Positions 60,787-64,000 of a stretch of DNA of 64,000 bases are shown piece by piece. The DNA is taken from NCBI GenBank assembly GCA_029931535.1, contig JAQPZY010001638.1, positions 3,124,501 through 3,188,500 on the forward strand. The letters are read 5' to 3'. The DNA is from Margaritifera margaritifera (taxonomy: Eukaryota; Mollusca; Bivalvia; Unionida; Margaritiferidae). A model generated the notes under the pieces. That model made no database searches and was not told the DNA's origin. It was given only the letters and a program-made list of their open reading frames with translations. How positions within the stretch are numbered: the stretch's first letter is position 1; every line of letters begins with the position of its first letter. The translations under genes were made by a program, and so were the position numbers.

Positions 60787-63700
60787 AAATTTATACTGCC
60801 GAAGACCGGGCTTTGTGTTTTTACGTCCTCTGCCTGAAAATCAACATGGAAATTATTGCAAAATTTCGTGATTTTGTATATCTCCTTGCGATAATGAGTA
60901 AAGAAAAAGAAGGAAGATTTAAGTGTTATGGAGGGAAGAATGTGTCGAATCTCCTTTAAATTTTAATAAAAAAGGAAAGAAAGAAGAAATCAGCCATAGA
61001 AAACAAACAGAAAGCGAGGTTACATCGACAGGAGTTTGCTCTTAACTACAAACCATAGATTTTAATAAAGAATATTAATGAAGTTAATCGCGTGGAGAGA
61101 TTAATCTGGATACTTTTATCCATTGGGTAAAAACAAATTGACTTTTCATTACACCCAATGGACCTCGACCATCATTCTTAATCTGTGTCTAGATTTCGCG
61201 AGTGTACTATGGGATTTCTAGACTGGTTCTCTTCTTCAAAAGCTTTACTTATGACCAAAATGTCTGAAGTAGGGAACCAAAAATAGATAGTACTATATAT
61301 GCCATTTGGATGAGTAATTTGTAGCTGAGTTACACTGAAACAATCATGCTAAACTCTGCTGTAATTTCAGCACATCAGTGATGAAATTATATTTTAATTT
61401 GAAGTTTCTGAACTTCCGGCCTCCTGAGAGGATGTTACGGGATCTTTACAACCATGCTTGGACGCCATATTGGGTTTCCCCAAGATCCGTTATCAAATGA
61501 TGCCATTGACTTGTAGCTTTTGTTTATTTACTTGTAATTTATAATGATGACTTTACGTCATAGATTAAAACGAAACAGCTATGTCAGGGGATTATCTCGT
61601 TTAAACAAGACCAGCGGGGATGAAGATACTGTAGATACTCTTCACAGAAACGAAGGTTACATCTTAAGGGTGTGAAGAAGGTGCAGATGAAACACAGTAA
61701 ACATACCTGATTTGCTATTACAAAATTATGACAGTGCTGTGTGATTAACTGTACTCCCGGTGTTTCTGTAACCATCACGCTTGCTTCTTACGGAAATGAT
61801 GTTGGTCTTTATGTGTCAATCATATGGTACTATATCTGAGATAAGATACATTAATGTAAATAGGGGTCTTTGAAACTGAAACCAAATCTTTGGCTACAAG
61901 TAACATTTCAAGACATAAAATCGAAGTGAAGCCGGGGGATGGGGTTATACAAATATAAGTGTTTAAGCGAACTCCAGTTTTGTGCTCATAGTCATTGAGA
62001 CTAGTGAAGATGGGTTGCCAGCTTGCCCCTGTATTACCGCCGCCACCCTTTTCAATTTGTAATATGTAATATTTTGGAAGGGTGGATAGTTGTACAGTTC
62101 TCTTATTTCCATTTTAATAAATTTTGTATCGCTCCAATTTATGTAAATCTATTCGGCCTTTAACGGACGACCAATATGGCGTCACAGCGCTAACTCGATG
62201 GTGACAAAAGATATGCGAGATATGAAGGGCAATGGGGGATAAATATAAATAATTAATAAACTGCGTAAAGTTTCGCCTATCATCATGATGTCAAAGTAGA
62301 AAGTTCAGTAATTATTTGCAACCGTTAGTGAACTGACAAACTTTAATTAGTTTTGATTGAAAAAAAAGACAATTAAAGAAACAAAGAAAGTAAACAGTAC
62401 TAGGCCTATGGCAGTCTGCATTCCACGTAATGATTCAAACGATGACCATGTTACGTAATGCCTGGAAGAGCTAATGAGATTAATTTGTACTGTTTTAATA
62501 ATAAATCTTCGGGATGTGATGCGTGATTCTATTCATATGGGATTAATTATTTTCCATTTTTTTCTGTTCCAACATTTTGTCAAAATTAATATAATTTAAT
62601 ATTGAATTTGACATCTATTTAATGATGTAAACTTCCACAATTATGGTAGAATTTTTGTGATTCTAACCTCACTCGGAGCGAAGTTAAAAAAGTCATTGAA
62701 AGAGAAATGAACATAGGTTCAGTTAAGTGACTACGAAACCACGGTAGAATGTGTAATGACCCATTTTTGTGCTTATGATCAAAAACAAAGAAGAAAAGAA
62801 AAACAACTATTTTTCTTACAAATTGAAACTTCATTATCGATGACCCTCTTGTCTCTCTCCAAATATTTTGAAGTACATACTTGTGATACAATAGCATATT
62901 GAAATGCAAGTTGATCAGGGAGGCAAAGGTATTTTTGTACCTTCTATTATCATAACTTACATCAATATAAGTAGAGAGAATAAGAGAAAAGTTCCAAGAC
63001 ACCTTGGTCTAATCGGTGAAAAATATGATTTGAGATTAGTTCCTTCCACATTCTTAGAACTTTAAAGATTTTGTTATTTTTTACATTTGCCAAACGTTAG
63101 ATATAGTATATTCATTTTATTATATTTTGTTTTATCTTACTCTCGCTCTGGGCACTATCATAAGTGGAATTCTTGAAGAAGTCTCTCCTCGCTCGTGGTA
63201 CCGCCCTGCGCTCAGCATGAAAGCTTCCAAATGCTTTTAAAATGCATACGTCCACACCTAGTATATTTATTTACAAATCAATACATTAAGTCCACAGCCA
63301 AGAGATGGGATCGTTTTAGTGACAAAACAACATGTTTATTTGACGGATATGACACTGTGCGTACGGCAGGTTTTAGGAATTAATTGATCGTTCATTACAG
63401 CCAACCTGATACCTTATCTATGCACGTGTGTAACATCTGTGGCATGCACGTGAAGAACAGTAGAAATATAAACCGATATATATTATCATATGTATATGAT
63501 AGCTGTCTTTGCAATGAAGAGGAAGATAGGAACACATTTTGATGTTGTCGTTTTTTGCAAGGAAAGTTAAAATATCCCAAAACTGTAAGTTTATTTTAAG
63601 GACTAAGGTAATGCAATATCGATCTTTTATTATCAGTCTCCAAAGAATAATCAAGGTATTACTGTATAAACTGTTGTCTTCCGTTCTAATCCTAAATTTT

Positions 63701-64000
63701 CAATTTTGTACTGATTGTAAATGCTATTCATCCAAATTAAGAAATACATATGTTTAAACGACAATTAAAGTAATTTGTATCTGACAAAGGAACTGTTATA
63801 TGACATCTGCCCGAATTACTTAAAATTGACCTGAAAAACATGTACCATTTATCTGTCAAAATGCTGCTATGCTGAAGAAAGAAAGTTAATGTGACTTTCC
63901 CGATTTAAACTTTATTAAACTTGACTGGGACTCACCATCTTTGCCAATCAAGCGCAATTTTTGGAAACGGAATTTCAGTCTCAAATTTTACTTCTCATCG
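60787..64000. other. No gene seen to the right edge
   Basis: AT-rich, mostly unique sequence. It includes a perfect 10-bp inverted repeat TCCATTGGGT / ACCCAATGGA at 61119-61128 and 61153-61162, and the text GCCATATTGGG near 61473 with a near-inverse CCAATATGGCG near 62171. The longest frame is 127 codons on the minus strand (63002-62619), with no recognisable product and a very AT-rich codon make-up. Confidence 0.4.

Noticed and set aside
62619..63002. 127-codon minus-strand ORF
   Set aside because: AT-driven composition, no recognisable motif, no splice or promoter context.

Overview
The window looks like metazoan nuclear DNA, most likely from a mollusc or another lophotrochozoan. This rests on AT-rich sequence, very abundant microsatellites and minisatellites, tRNA-derived SINEs, small inverted-repeat elements, a degraded virus-like transposon, and one intron-containing homeobox gene of clear bilaterian type. 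The phylum is an inference; no rRNA, mitochondrial or lineage-diagnostic gene is present.

The only intact gene I can support is an NK2-class homeobox gene on the plus strand, an orthologue of Nkx2.1 (thyroid transcription factor 1 / scarecrow). Coding exon 1 is 31360-31729 and coding exon 2 is 43976-44754, separated by a 12,246-bp intron. They splice to a 382-residue protein with an N-terminal tinman (TN/eh1) motif, an NK2 homeodomain, an NK2-specific domain and a C-terminal GRTW. The splice site falls in phase 1 of an Ile codon, which by my recollection is the position of the human NKX2-1 intron. A GC box and TATA-like element lie about 400-480 bp upstream of the ATG, and candidate poly(A) signals lie downstream.

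Layout. 1-~6350: a decayed Polinton/Maverick-like element on the minus strand, running off the left edge; its best part is an integrase with three recognisable catalytic positions, broken by stops and frameshifts. ~6350-30840: no gene; it holds a tandem duplication (7.7-8.4 kb), a cruciform element family, SINEs, an inverted SINE pair, a local repeat family (12.2-16.9 kb), a palindromic MITE and many simple repeats. 30840-44900: the Nkx2.1 locus, whose intron carries a duplicated ~400-bp segment flanking a 53-bp minisatellite. 44900-64000: no gene; it holds large minisatellites (47 bp x 22, 37 bp x ~15, 40 bp x 19), microsatellites, one SINE, one cruciform element and several low-repeat stretches that could be regulatory.

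Because the homeobox gene sits alone with about 25 kb and 19 kb of non-coding sequence on its two sides, the window reads as one developmental regulator in its cis-regulatory landscape, later invaded by repeats. No bacterial-type system, CRISPR array or operon is present. The most unusual content is the decayed Polinton, the double-hairpin element family and the dense local duplication, not a new gene system.
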